Shown in pieces: positions 1 to 7,325 of a stretch of DNA of 13,082 nt. The position numbers and the translations under genes were made by a program. The notes below the pieces were generated by a model. That model was given only the letters and a program-made list of their open reading frames with translations, made no database searches and was not told the DNA's origin. This DNA comes from Bacillota bacterium. GTDB lineage: Bacteria; Bacillota; Clostridia; Oscillospirales; Ruminococcaceae. The stretch's first letter is position 1. Every line of letters starts with the position of its first letter. The stretch spans positions 1-13,082 of the forward strand of contig JAEZDF010000089.1 of assembly GCA_023429685.1 (NCBI GenBank). Direction: 5' to 3'.

Positions 1-23
1 GATGTAAACGGAGGTGGGCACCG

Positions 24-824
24 ATGTCCAAGACAATGTCTCGTATCTATGTGGGTATTGTTTACCTGTTCTTATATGCGCCCATCGCGGTGCTTATCAT
101 CTTTTCCTTTAACTCGTCCAAAAGCCGTAATGTATGGACGGGCTTTACCCTTGACTGGTATGCCCGCCTATTCCAGAACGAAACAATTATCTCTTCCCTG
201 CTCAACACCCTGATTGTCGCTGCGGTTTCGTCGGTTATTGCAACCATGCTCGGCACGCTTGCCGCGGTAGGCATCAACTCGATGAATAAAAAGCTGCGCG
301 CCGCAGTGATTAACGTAACCTATCTGCCGGTTATCAATCCCGAGATTGTCACCGGCGTTTCGCTGATGCTGTTGTTTGTGTTCGCGGGCATCAGCCTTGG
401 GTATGCCACGCTAATTATTGCTCATATTACGTTTAGCGTCCCGTATGTCATTCTAAACGTAATGCCAAAGCTTCGTCAGATGGACGGACACCTTTACGAA
501 GCGGCGCAGGATCTGGGCTGTGACCGCACACAGGCGTTTTTCAAGGTAGTGCTTCCCCAGATAATGCCCGGCGTGGTGACGGGGTTCTTAATGGCGTTTA
601 CCTATTCCATCGATGACTTTGTCATCAGTTACTTTACAAGCGGACCCAGCTCCCAGACCCTGCCTATCACCATCTTTTCGATGACGCGCAAGAAGGTAAG
701 CCCCGAGATTAACGCATTGTCCGCCATTATCTTCGTGATTGTACTCACCGTCCTTATTATTATGAATATGAAGGATGCCAACATCTATCGAAAAAGAATA
801 AAGAAGGAGACTGAGAGAATATGA
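24..824 (+). CDS. potC: Spermidine/putrescine ABC transporter permease PotC
   Basis: This is the inner-membrane permease of a polyamine ABC importer, pairing with PotB and driven by the PotA ATPase. The 266-residue length is normal for PotC. It has about six hydrophobic segments, the first at roughly residues 7-29, and the permease EAA loop that docks the ATPase begins at E159 (EAAQDLG, followed by the VLPQIMPG stretch). The phrase YSIDDFVISYF near residues 197-207 is typical of PotC. The start is supported by GGAGGT at 10-15, eight bases upstream. A TAA at positions 5-7 could be the end of potB, cut off by the window edge. The gene overlaps potD by ATGA, which implies translational coupling. 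The family is certain; polyamine rather than another organic cation is inferred from both potC and potD resemblance. Confidence 0.95.
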   Translation: MSKTMSRIYVGIVYLFLYAPIAVLIIFSFNSSKSRNVWTGFTLDWYARLFQNETIISSLLNTLIVAAVSSVIATMLGTLAAVGINSMNKKLRAAVINVTYLPVINPEIVTGVSLMLLFVFAGISLGYATLIIAHITFSVPYVILNVMPKLRQMDGHLYEAAQDLGCDRTQAFFKVVLPQIMPGVVTGFLMAFTYSIDDFVISYFTSGPSSQTLPITIFSMTRKKVSPEINALSAIIFVIVLTVLIIMNMKDANIYRKRIKKETERI

Positions 825-2029
825 AACGGTTTGTATGTGCTATTGCCGCTGTCTGTCTTGCCTTGGTGTACGCCGTACCCGTCATGGCTGAGGTCACCGT
901 TGCAAACAACGATGTTTACTCTGCCCTTGAAGGTCAGGGTATCACCTTAAACGTCTATAACTGGGGCGAGTATATCTCCGACGGCTCGGACGAATCCGTA
1001 AACATCAATGCCGAGTTTGAACAGCTCACCGGCATTAAGGTGCAGTATTCCACCTTTGCCTCCAATGAGGAGCTTTACGCGAAGCTCAAAAGCGGCGGCT
1101 CGCAGTACGATGTCATCATTCCATCCGACTATATGATCAGCCGTATGATTAAAGAGGATATGCTTGAACCCCTTGATTATTCGATGATACCCAACTTCTC
1201 CATGGTTATGGACGAGTTCAAAGACCCGAACTACGACCCCGGCAATCGCTACAGTGTGCCCTATATGTGGGGAACGGTGGGCATTATCTATAATACCGAG
1301 ATGGTCACAAAGCCCGTCACGGGTTGGGATATCCTGTGGGACAACGATTACAGCGGCAAGATTTTGATGTTCTCGAACTCCCGCGACGCGTTCGGTGTTT
1401 CGCTGTTGCGTCTGGGGTACTCGCTTAACACCGAGAACGAGGCGGAACTGCGCGCGGCCGGCGACGAGCTGAAGAAGCAAAAGCCCCTTGTGCAGTCCTA
1501 TGTGATGGACGAAATCTTTGATAAGATGCAGGGCGGCGAAGCCGCACTCGCGCCGTATTATGCCGGCGATGCCATTACCATGATGGACACCAACCCAAGC
1601 CTTGCATGGGCGGTACCCGAGGAGGGAACCAACCGCTTTGTTGACGCCATGTGCATCCCGAAGGGCTCGCCCAACAAGCAGGCGGCCGAGCTGTATATTA
1701 ACTTTATGACCGAGACCGATATCGCCGTCGCCAACTGTGAGTACATTGGCTATTCCACCCCGCATACACTGGCGTATGAGGCGCTCGACCCTGAGATTAC
1801 TGGCAACGTAATCGCCTACCCATCCCAGGAGGTTCTTGATAAAACCGAGAGCTTTATTAACCTGTCTGAAGAAACCAACGCCTTGATTGACAGCCTGTGG
1901 ACCGAACTGCTCGGCGCAAATGCAAAGAGCAGCAGCTGGGTGATTGTTGTGTTGCTTGCGGTTGCTATCGCGGTTGCGGTGGGATTGCCGTTATACAGAA
2001 AGGCAAAAAAGAACCGCCAAAACTACTGA
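821..2029 (+). CDS. potD: PotD-like polyamine-binding protein with C-terminal membrane anchor
   Basis: This is the extracytoplasmic solute-binding protein that delivers spermidine or putrescine to the PotBC permease. PotD-type motifs are visible: NVYNWGEYI near residue 44, YDVIIPSDYMI near 100, YSVPYMWGTVGIIYN near 142, and GGEAALAPYYAGDA near 238. The start has AAGGAG at 804-809. The N-terminus is a signal peptide (MKR, then a hydrophobic run ending VMA-E near residue 23) but has no lipobox cysteine, unusual for a Gram-positive binding protein. Instead, residues about 373-391 form one hydrophobic helix followed by a basic tail (RKAKKNRQ), so the protein is probably held by a C-terminal transmembrane anchor facing outward. 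At 402 residues it is longer than typical PotD (about 350), and the extra length is this anchor. It is the last gene of the operon, followed by a strong terminator. Confidence 0.93.
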   Translation: MKRFVCAIAAVCLALVYAVPVMAEVTVANNDVYSALEGQGITLNVYNWGEYISDGSDESVNINAEFEQLTGIKVQYSTFASNEELYAKLKSGGSQYDVIIPSDYMISRMIKEDMLEPLDYSMIPNFSMVMDEFKDPNYDPGNRYSVPYMWGTVGIIYNTEMVTKPVTGWDILWDNDYSGKILMFSNSRDAFGVSLLRLGYSLNTENEAELRAAGDELKKQKPLVQSYVMDEIFDKMQGGEAALAPYYAGDAITMMDTNPSLAWAVPEEGTNRFVDAMCIPKGSPNKQAAELYINFMTETDIAVANCEYIGYSTPHTLAYEALDPEITGNVIAYPSQEVLDKTESFINLSEETNALIDSLWTELLGANAKSSSWVIVVLLAVAIAVAVGLPLYRKAKKNRQNY

Positions 2030-2076
2030 TATACGTAAGAAAGAAGCACTGCTAATTTTATAGTTGTAAATGGAAT

Positions 2077-2117
2077 AGCCGAGCAGCATGCCGTGGTATG
2101 CTGTTCGGCTGTTTTTG
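2077..2117 (+). terminator. Rho-independent terminator of the pot operon
   Basis: A 13-base arm AGCCGAGCAGCAT (2077-2089) pairs with ATGCTGTTCGGCT (2098-2110), with one G-U pair and a short loop, and is followed by GTTTTTGT. It lies about 50 bases past the potD stop and separates that operon from the next gene. Confidence 0.9.
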
Positions 2118-2156
2118 TCATACGACAGGATAATCAGCAAAATACGGCGCATTTGG

Positions 2157-2185
2157 TTGAATAATGAAATATAATTATGTATAAT
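2157..2185 (+). promoter_or_regulatory. Sigma-A-type promoter of the GGDEF/EAL gene
   Basis: TTGAAT (2157-2162) is separated by exactly 17 bases from a perfect TATAAT (2180-2185) in AT-rich DNA. Transcription would begin near 2192, giving a leader of about 28 bases before the GTG start at 2220. Together with the terminator upstream this makes the sensor gene its own transcription unit. Confidence 0.75.
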
Positions 2186-2219
2186 GTAAAAAAAGATAAA
2201 ACGGCAAGGGGGATCTATT

Positions 2220-4553
2220 GTGAAGTTGGGACAAAAGCTGTTGCTGATTATGGTAATTGGCATGTCTATGGTAACACTTTCCATTATCACAATGGCCAAT
2301 GCCGTTGCATTTAGATACATCAAACAGGAAGAACAGCGCGGTATCATGAAAAGCTATGAGAATGCGACCTTGCTGCTGGGCGCCGAGGCGCGTGCTATGA
2401 TGCAAACCCTTTCGGACCGGGCGCAGAACGATACGGCATATCAGTTTATCAGCAACCCAGACAAGCAGTATGTAATACATGAGCTGACGGGCAGTTCGCT
2501 ATCAAACCTTGAAATAAACTATATTATTTTTTTTAATGAAAACGCAAACCTGGTGTATTTAAATGCCGACGGAGTGGAGCATTCAGTACAAAGCAGAGAC
2601 AAGGGCGAGCTGCTCCGGCGAATAACAGACAAGTGGAAGACGGGCGTTTTATCCTTTGACGAGCAATATCTGGGTCTTACCGTCATCGACGACCGTTTTT
2701 TAATGATTGCGGGAATGCCCATTACGACAACAGACAAGCAAGAATCTTCGGGCTACCTTATTATGGCGCGTTATCTAGGCGATGAGTTTATGCAGGACAT
2801 GAGCAGCATTCTGGGTGTGCAGGTTTCGGTGAACATCCATCCGCGCAAGGTTCATACATGCAGTATTAGGGACAAAGCGTTCCAGTTTGATCACTCCCAG
2901 CTTGTAACTACAACACAGGGAGATACGATTGAAGCCACCAATGTTCTATACGACAGGCTGACCGATACGGCAATTGAAATCCATTTTACCCTGCTGCGGG
3001 ACTCTTACCGTTTTGGCGTTGGTTCCATGCGGGTAATTGTAGCGGCCTCCATCTTAATCATAGGGTTAATCTCCTTTGCCATTGTCGGTTTATTTAACCA
3101 CACCATTCTGTTCCGCATCAAAAAGCTCAGCCGGTTTGTGGATGACGTCGCTGCAGGACGGGACGTAACCCGAGTGGTAACCATGCCCGGGCACGACGAG
3201 GTGACGGTGCTTGCCGAACACACCAATGCAATGCTCAGGCAGATAAGCCAAAACGAAGAAACACTCCAGTGGCAGGCGACGCACGATCTGTTGAGCGGGC
3301 TATATAACCGGCACCGCTTCACTCAGATGGTAGGTGAGGCAATGCATACAACCGGAGAGGCTGCGAGACTCGGGCTTGTTTTGGTCGAGATGACCAACTT
3401 CAAACTGCTTAAAACCACCCGCGGGCAGGCGGCGGGAGACTTTATCATTTCCGCTTTTGGGCGTAGGTTGCTGGAATGCAAAGAGTGTGACGCAATCTCC
3501 GCACGGATGGGTCGTGACGAATACGCCATCCTTATCAACCTACACGGGGAATGCGACGTTAATTACATTGCAAACCGATTGGTCGGTATGTTGTGCGAGC
3601 CGATTGTGATGGACGGGGATGAAGTTGTAGCCGATATCAACGCGGGTGTGGCGTTTTATCCCCACCACGCGGTGGATGTGGAAAGCCTGTTTCAGTGTGC
3701 AGACCTTGCGCTCACAGCGGCAAAGGCGGATGGCAACAACATTGTTCGACGGTACGAGCCCCACATGGCACAGAGATTTCTCAGCCGCCTTAGCACCATT
3801 AACGACCTCGGCAGAGCGCTAATAAACCACGAGTTCTCCCTGCGCTATCAGCCGCAGGTCAACGCCGAAACGGGCGAGATTGTGGGAGCGGAAGCGCTCC
3901 TTCGGTGGGAGCATCCCGAGAAGGGAATGATTCCACCCGCCGAGTTTATCCCGTTTGCCGAGCAGAGCGGCAAGATTATTGAGATTGGTCGATGGGTACT
4001 GCAAAAGGCTTGCATGGATGCGATGGAATGGAAATTGCCATGGACGGTATCAATTAACATCTCTGCGCAGCAGGTCAAGCACCCCGAGTTTGTGGATGAG
4101 GTAATGAGCGCGTTAGAGCAGTCAGGGCTTCCTCCCCAGCGGTTGGTGCTGGAGATTACGGAATCGGCATTTATCAACGACAAAAACAGTCTAAAGAGTA
4201 TGCTCCACCGATTCCGAACGCTTGGTATTGCCATCTCGCTCGACGATTTTGGCACAGGGTATTCGTCGCTTACCTACCTACACGATTTTCCGATGGATGA
4301 GCTTAAGATTGACCGCTCGTTTGTCAGTGCAATCGGCAGCGATATGGAGACCTCCGCGATAATTGATACCATCATTGTGCTTGCGGGCAAGCTGCACCTA
4401 AAGATTATTGCCGAGGGCGTAGAGAACCAGTCTCAGGCAAGCTTTTTGCGCAGCAGGGGGTGCGCCCAGTTCCAAGGGTACCTGTACAGCAAGCCGGTTT
4501 TGCAACAGGAGCTATTACAAAAACAGCAGGATGTTTTAGACGACAACGTCTGA
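2220..4553 (+). CDS. Membrane sensor with degenerate GGDEF and intact EAL domain (c-di-GMP phosphodiesterase)
   Basis: The protein probably degrades cyclic di-GMP to pGpG in response to an external signal. Order of parts: TM1 (about residues 5-28), an extracellular sensor region of about 240 residues resembling CHASE4-type domains in position and size, TM2 (about 271-294), a HAMP-like linker, a GGDEF domain (about 350-510) and an EAL domain (about 530-770). The GGDEF signature reads GRDEY at 431-435, so cyclase activity is doubtful. The EAL catalytic set looks complete: E558 of EAL, N613, E648, D675-D676 in DDFGTGYSSL, K696, E732 in EGVE, and Q752. Translation starts at GTG with AAGGGGGA at 2206-2213. 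The gene has its own promoter and converges on the malY-like gene. Enzyme activity and the sensed ligand are inference. Confidence 0.93.
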   Translation: MKLGQKLLLIMVIGMSMVTLSIITMANAVAFRYIKQEEQRGIMKSYENATLLLGAEARAMMQTLSDRAQNDTAYQFISNPDKQYVIHELTGSSLSNLEINYIIFFNENANLVYLNADGVEHSVQSRDKGELLRRITDKWKTGVLSFDEQYLGLTVIDDRFLMIAGMPITTTDKQESSGYLIMARYLGDEFMQDMSSILGVQVSVNIHPRKVHTCSIRDKAFQFDHSQLVTTTQGDTIEATNVLYDRLTDTAIEIHFTLLRDSYRFGVGSMRVIVAASILIIGLISFAIVGLFNHTILFRIKKLSRFVDDVAAGRDVTRVVTMPGHDEVTVLAEHTNAMLRQISQNEETLQWQATHDLLSGLYNRHRFTQMVGEAMHTTGEAARLGLVLVEMTNFKLLKTTRGQAAGDFIISAFGRRLLECKECDAISARMGRDEYAILINLHGECDVNYIANRLVGMLCEPIVMDGDEVVADINAGVAFYPHHAVDVESLFQCADLALTAAKADGNNIVRRYEPHMAQRFLSRLSTINDLGRALINHEFSLRYQPQVNAETGEIVGAEALLRWEHPEKGMIPPAEFIPFAEQSGKIIEIGRWVLQKACMDAMEWKLPWTVSINISAQQVKHPEFVDEVMSALEQSGLPPQRLVLEITESAFINDKNSLKSMLHRFRTLGIAISLDDFGTGYSSLTYLHDFPMDELKIDRSFVSAIGSDMETSAIIDTIIVLAGKLHLKIIAEGVENQSQASFLRSRGCAQFQGYLYSKPVLQQELLQKQQDVLDDNV

Positions 4554-4561
4554 TGTATATG

Positions 4562-4602
4562 AAAAGCGGTCGATGGGCTTAAAGCCCGTCGACCGCTTTT
4601 TC
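4562..4602. terminator. Bidirectional terminator shared by convergent genes
   Basis: AAAAGCGGTCGA pairs perfectly with TCGACCGCTTTT, enclosing a second paired block GGGC/GCCC. The arms start in A and end in T, so the hairpin works on both strands. The stop codon of the minus-strand C-S lyase gene (4579-4581) lies in the loop, so one arm also encodes the last residues of that protein. Confidence 0.88.
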
Positions 4603-5754
4603 TATGCGAAGCAGTGCCTCTTGTACAACCGAGCGAGGACACGCAATGTTAATGCGCTGAAATCCGCTTCCTCCCGCACCGAACATCGTACCGGCATCCA
4701 GCCACAACTTTGCTTTGTGAATAATCAGATCGTCGAGTTCCTTGTCGCTTAGACCCAGCCTCGAAAAATCCAGCCATACCAGATAGGTGCCCTCGGGCTC
4801 CACCAACGTCACCCCCGGCAGACGATCACGCACGAACTCACGAACCAGCATAACGTTTTCGGCAAGATAGGCAAGTAGCGCATCGAGCCACTGGTCGCCC
4901 TGCTCATATGCCGCCTTGCAGGCGACAAGACCCATGATGTTAGGCTCATCATAACCCGTGCGCCGAATCTCCTGCTTAAAGCGGCGACGCACAGAATCGT
5001 TTGCGATAAGTATGTTTGATATCTGCAGCCCCGCAAGGTTAAAGGTTTTGCTGGGCGCCGTGCAGGTAATAGTGTTCTCGGCAAACTCGGGGCGAATGGA
5101 GGCAAACACCGTGTGGCGGTGCCCCGCATGCACAAAGTCGGCGTGAATCTCATCCGAGAGAATGAGCACGTTATGCTTTAAGCAGATTTCACCGATGCGC
5201 GTCAGTTCTTCTGTTGTCCAGACGCGCCCCACAGGGTTGTGGGGACTGCACAGGATGAACAAACGAACCTTGTTCTGAATAATCTTGTCTTCAAAGTCAT
5301 TATAGTCCATCTTGTATCTGCCGTTTTCGTAAAGCAGTGTGCTTACAATAAGCTTGCGGTCGTTGTTTGTTACCGCCGAAGCAAAGGGATAGTAGACTGG
5401 CTGTTGAATCAGCACCGCATCGCCGGGCTCGGTAAACGCGCGCACGGCAGTGCACAGGGCGAATACCACTCCGGGCGTTTTCACCACCCAAGATGGATCG
5501 ATATCCCACGAAAAGCGACGCGAAAACCAGCTTTTCAACACATTAAAATAATCCTCTTTGGCGTCGGTGTAACCAAACACACCATGCTCACAGCGCAGCA
5601 TAAGAGCCTGTGTCACCGCTGGTGGCACGGTAAAATCCATATCTGCCACCCACATCGGCAGGGTGTCGGTGGGCATGCCGCGTTCGACAAAGAAGTCGTG
5701 TTTTAAGGAGTTGGTTCCACTTCGCGCGATGGGTTTGTCAAAATCAAAGTTCAT
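4579..5754 (-). CDS. patB: MalY/PatB-family PLP-dependent C-S lyase (cystathionine beta-lyase)
   Basis: This cytoplasmic fold-type I aminotransferase-like enzyme cleaves the C-S bond of cystathionine (to homocysteine, pyruvate and ammonia) or of cysteine conjugates. The 391 residues match the family. Visible marks are PMWVADMDF at 33-41, N173 in SPHNPVGR, D201 in DEIHADF, the PLP lysine K236 in APSKTFNLAG, and R367 in RINIACPR, which would bind the substrate carboxylate. Upstream, only two bases separate it from the stop of the cystathionine synthase/lyase-family gene, so the two are co-transcribed and probably sequential steps in methionine synthesis. Some E. coli MalY proteins also modulate the maltose regulon, but nothing here points to that. 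Substrate choice among C-S lyases cannot be read from sequence alone. Confidence 0.92.
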   Translation of the reverse strand: MNFDFDKPIARSGTNSLKHDFFVERGMPTDTLPMWVADMDFTVPPAVTQALMLRCEHGVFGYTDAKEDYFNVLKSWFSRRFSWDIDPSWVVKTPGVVFALCTAVRAFTEPGDAVLIQQPVYYPFASAVTNNDRKLIVSTLLYENGRYKMDYNDFEDKIIQNKVRLFILCSPHNPVGRVWTTEELTRIGEICLKHNVLILSDEIHADFVHAGHRHTVFASIRPEFAENTITCTAPSKTFNLAGLQISNILIANDSVRRRFKQEIRRTGYDEPNIMGLVACKAAYEQGDQWLDALLAYLAENVMLVREFVRDRLPGVTLVEPEGTYLVWLDFSRLGLSDKELDDLIIHKAKLWLDAGTMFGAGGSGFQRINIACPRSVVQEALLRIEKAVDGL

Positions 5755-5756
5755 TG

Positions 5757-6896
5757 TTACAGCCCTTTCAATGCGTTTTCAAGGTCAAGTATTAAATCGG
5801 CGGCACTTTCTAGCCCTACCGAAAAGCGAAGCAGACAATCGTTAATGCCTTTTTGCAACCGTATCTCCTCCGGCACATCCGCGTGGGTCTGCAGCATGGG
5901 GTAGGTGATAAGCGACTCCACCCCGCCAAGGCTTTCGGCGTACTGAATCAAACGCACGTTTTCAAGCAGGTGACGGGCGGTTTCGGCGGTGTCAGTCTCA
6001 AACGAGATCATCGCCCCAAAACCGGATGCCTGACGGCAGGATAGCGTATAGTGTGGGTGGGTTTCGAGCCCCACGTAATGAACGGCGACGATCTTTTTTT
6101 GTGTGCAGAGCCACCGGGCGACGACCTGTGCCGTTTTCTGCTGGTGCTCCATACGAATAGGCAGGGTCTTAATGCCGCGCAGAAGCAGCCAGCTGTCAAA
6201 CGGGGATAGGCATGCGCCTGTGGTTTTGTAGATAAACCGCAACCGCTCGGCGAGTATGGAACTGCCCGAAACCAAAAAGCCGGCAAGCGTGTCGTTGTGC
6301 CCACCCAGATACTTGGTTCCACTGTGTAGCACGATATCTGCACCCAACGAGAGCGGGCGCATGAATAGCGGTGTTAAAAAGGTATTGTCCACAATCAACA
6401 GCACATCTTTGCCCGAGAGCAATCTAGCCACCGCAGCGACGTCGGTCACCTGCATCATCGGGTTGGTGGGGGTCTCCACAAACACCGCCTTCGTCGTGGG
6501 GTTTAGCGCAGCTTCCACCGCGCCGATATCCGAGGTGTTGACGTACTCTACGACAACCCCGTTCTTTTTGGATAGATGGTCAAACAGCCTGCGTGAGCCG
6601 CCGTACAGGTCGTCCGATGCCACAATGTGGTCGCCCGGGCAAAACAGCTCCATCAGTGCCGCAACGGCCGCCATGCCGGAAGAGAACGCCAGCGCATCCG
6701 CTCCGCCTTCAAGCTGGGCAATCATCTTCTCAAGCTGCTCCCGCGTCGGGTTTTGGGTGCGCGAATAGTCATACCCAGTGCTCTTACCAACCCCGGGGTG
6801 CGCAAAGGTAGCGGTCTGATAGATGGGGGCACTGATTGCGCCGGTGCAGTCCGGCTTTTTATCACTTAAATGAATACATAGGGTAGAAAAATCCAT
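5757..6896 (-). CDS. Cys/Met-metabolism PLP enzyme (cystathionine gamma-synthase/beta-lyase family)
   Basis: This transsulfuration enzyme belongs to the family of MetB, MetC and cystathionine gamma-lyase. The 379 residues are normal for it. Motifs are YDYSRTQNPT at 42-51, the SSGMAA turn near 72-77 that holds the cofactor phosphate, ETPTNP at 141-146, D170 in VDNTF, and the PLP lysine K195 in HSGTKYLGGHND. ESLGGVESLITYP near residue 320 is also characteristic. The start has GGAGG nine bases upstream (6906-6910). It is first in a two-gene operon with a C-S lyase; because the second gene supplies a beta-lyase, this one is most economically a cystathionine gamma-synthase acting on an acylated homoserine and cysteine. 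That choice is inference, and a gamma-lyase or beta-lyase role remains possible. A strong promoter and a long structured leader lie upstream. Confidence 0.9.
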   Translation of the reverse strand: MDFSTLCIHLSDKKPDCTGAISAPIYQTATFAHPGVGKSTGYDYSRTQNPTREQLEKMIAQLEGGADALAFSSGMAAVAALMELFCPGDHIVASDDLYGGSRRLFDHLSKKNGVVVEYVNTSDIGAVEAALNPTTKAVFVETPTNPMMQVTDVAAVARLLSGKDVLLIVDNTFLTPLFMRPLSLGADIVLHSGTKYLGGHNDTLAGFLVSGSSILAERLRFIYKTTGACLSPFDSWLLLRGIKTLPIRMEHQQKTAQVVARWLCTQKKIVAVHYVGLETHPHYTLSCRQASGFGAMISFETDTAETARHLLENVRLIQYAESLGGVESLITYPMLQTHADVPEEIRLQKGINDCLLRFSVGLESAADLILDLENALKGL

Positions 6897-7080
6897 TGCA
6901 GTAATCCTCCGTTATATCATGTGGGCAAAACTGTTGTGTGCGCACATTCGAAACACAGAGTCAGCTGGTATAACGCGGCGGTCACACACCATCTGGAGTT
7001 CATCCCTTTCAGGTAAAAAAACCTAGTTGGCATCGAAACTGGACGATGCTTTTCAATAAATGAGGTAAAAACGAGTAATA
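6897..7080 (-). promoter_or_regulatory. Structured 5' leader of the transsulfuration operon
   Basis: About 180 bases lie between the inferred transcription start and the first start codon, far more than needed for a ribosome site. In transcript order the leader contains a hairpin GCATCG/CGATGC (plus positions 7049-7030), an overlapping alternative pairing followed by seven T (7042-7015), a small AGGT/ACCT hairpin (7024-7011), a ten-pair stem with one mismatch CAGATGGTGT/ATACCAGCTG (6995-6962), the palindrome TGTGCGCACA (6946-6937), and GGAGG (6910-6906). I could not match it to the S-box, T-box or another riboswitch class I know. It may be a regulatory leader of unrecognised type; that is inference from structure and context. 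Confidence 0.45.
7015..7049 (-). promoter_or_regulatory. Candidate attenuator: two mutually exclusive hairpins
   Basis: In the minus-strand transcript GCATCG pairs perfectly with CGATGC around an eight-base loop. An alternative fold pairs CCAGTT with AACTAGG (one bulged A), using bases from the loop and 3' arm side of the first, and runs directly into TTTTTTT like a weak terminator. The two cannot form together. On the plus strand the first hairpin is followed by TTTT, but no gene reads into it from that side. Short stems keep confidence low. Confidence 0.3.
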
Positions 7081-7086
7081 AAGTTA

Positions 7087-7116
7087 ATCATATGACATAA
7101 CTGGGTTTTTTGTCAA
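7087..7116 (-). promoter_or_regulatory. Strong sigma-A-type promoter of the transsulfuration operon
   Basis: On the minus strand a perfect -35 TTGACA (plus 7116-7111) and TATGAT (plus 7092-7087) are 18 bases apart. Transcription would start near 7080. No other minus-strand gene lies upstream before the divergent acyltransferase, so this should drive the PLP-enzyme pair. Confidence 0.75.
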
Positions 7117-7188
7117 CGGGTTTTTAGGCAGTGTAATGCATACAATGCCCTATACAGAAAGTTTTCGCAGCACATACAATCACAAAGC

Positions 7189-7217
7189 TAGATAATTTAC
7201 TCTAAAGCATGTATAAT
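7189..7217 (+). promoter_or_regulatory. Probable promoter of the acyltransferase-symporter unit
   Basis: A perfect TATAAT lies at 7212-7217, with TAGATA (four of six matches to TTGACA) 17 bases upstream at 7189-7194. It would give a leader of about 100 bases before the start at 7326. I see no clear hairpin or riboswitch in that leader. The rest of the 400-base divergent gap belongs to the opposite operon's promoter and leader. Confidence 0.45.
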
Positions 7218-7325
7218 AGAAAATAATAATTTGTTACTATTGCTGCACAGACTACGACAGCCTGAGAGAAGCGATACGAAGATTTACTTTGAAACGCAGC
7301 ATTGTATTTGATATGGAGGCAGCCT

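Noticed and set aside
947..1765. A 272-codon open frame on the minus strand inside potD
   Set aside because: It lies entirely opposite a well-supported binding-protein gene, lacks a recognisable family motif and has no ribosome site. It is a shadow of potD codon use.
6970..6990. T-box-like string GTGACCGCCGCG on the minus strand
   Set aside because: It only loosely resembles the T-box TGGNACCGCG element, and no specifier loop or following terminator was found.
6897..7080. S-box (SAM) riboswitch upstream of the transsulfuration genes
   Set aside because: Expected from the gene context, but I could not find its conserved core (GGAGGGA, UGAA, GCAACC-type blocks) on the minus strand.
7302..7325. 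Upstream ATG at 7302 as the acyltransferase start
   Set aside because: The GGAGG at 7315-7319 falls inside this extension and fits the ATG at 7326, and the extra eight residues add nothing typical of the family.
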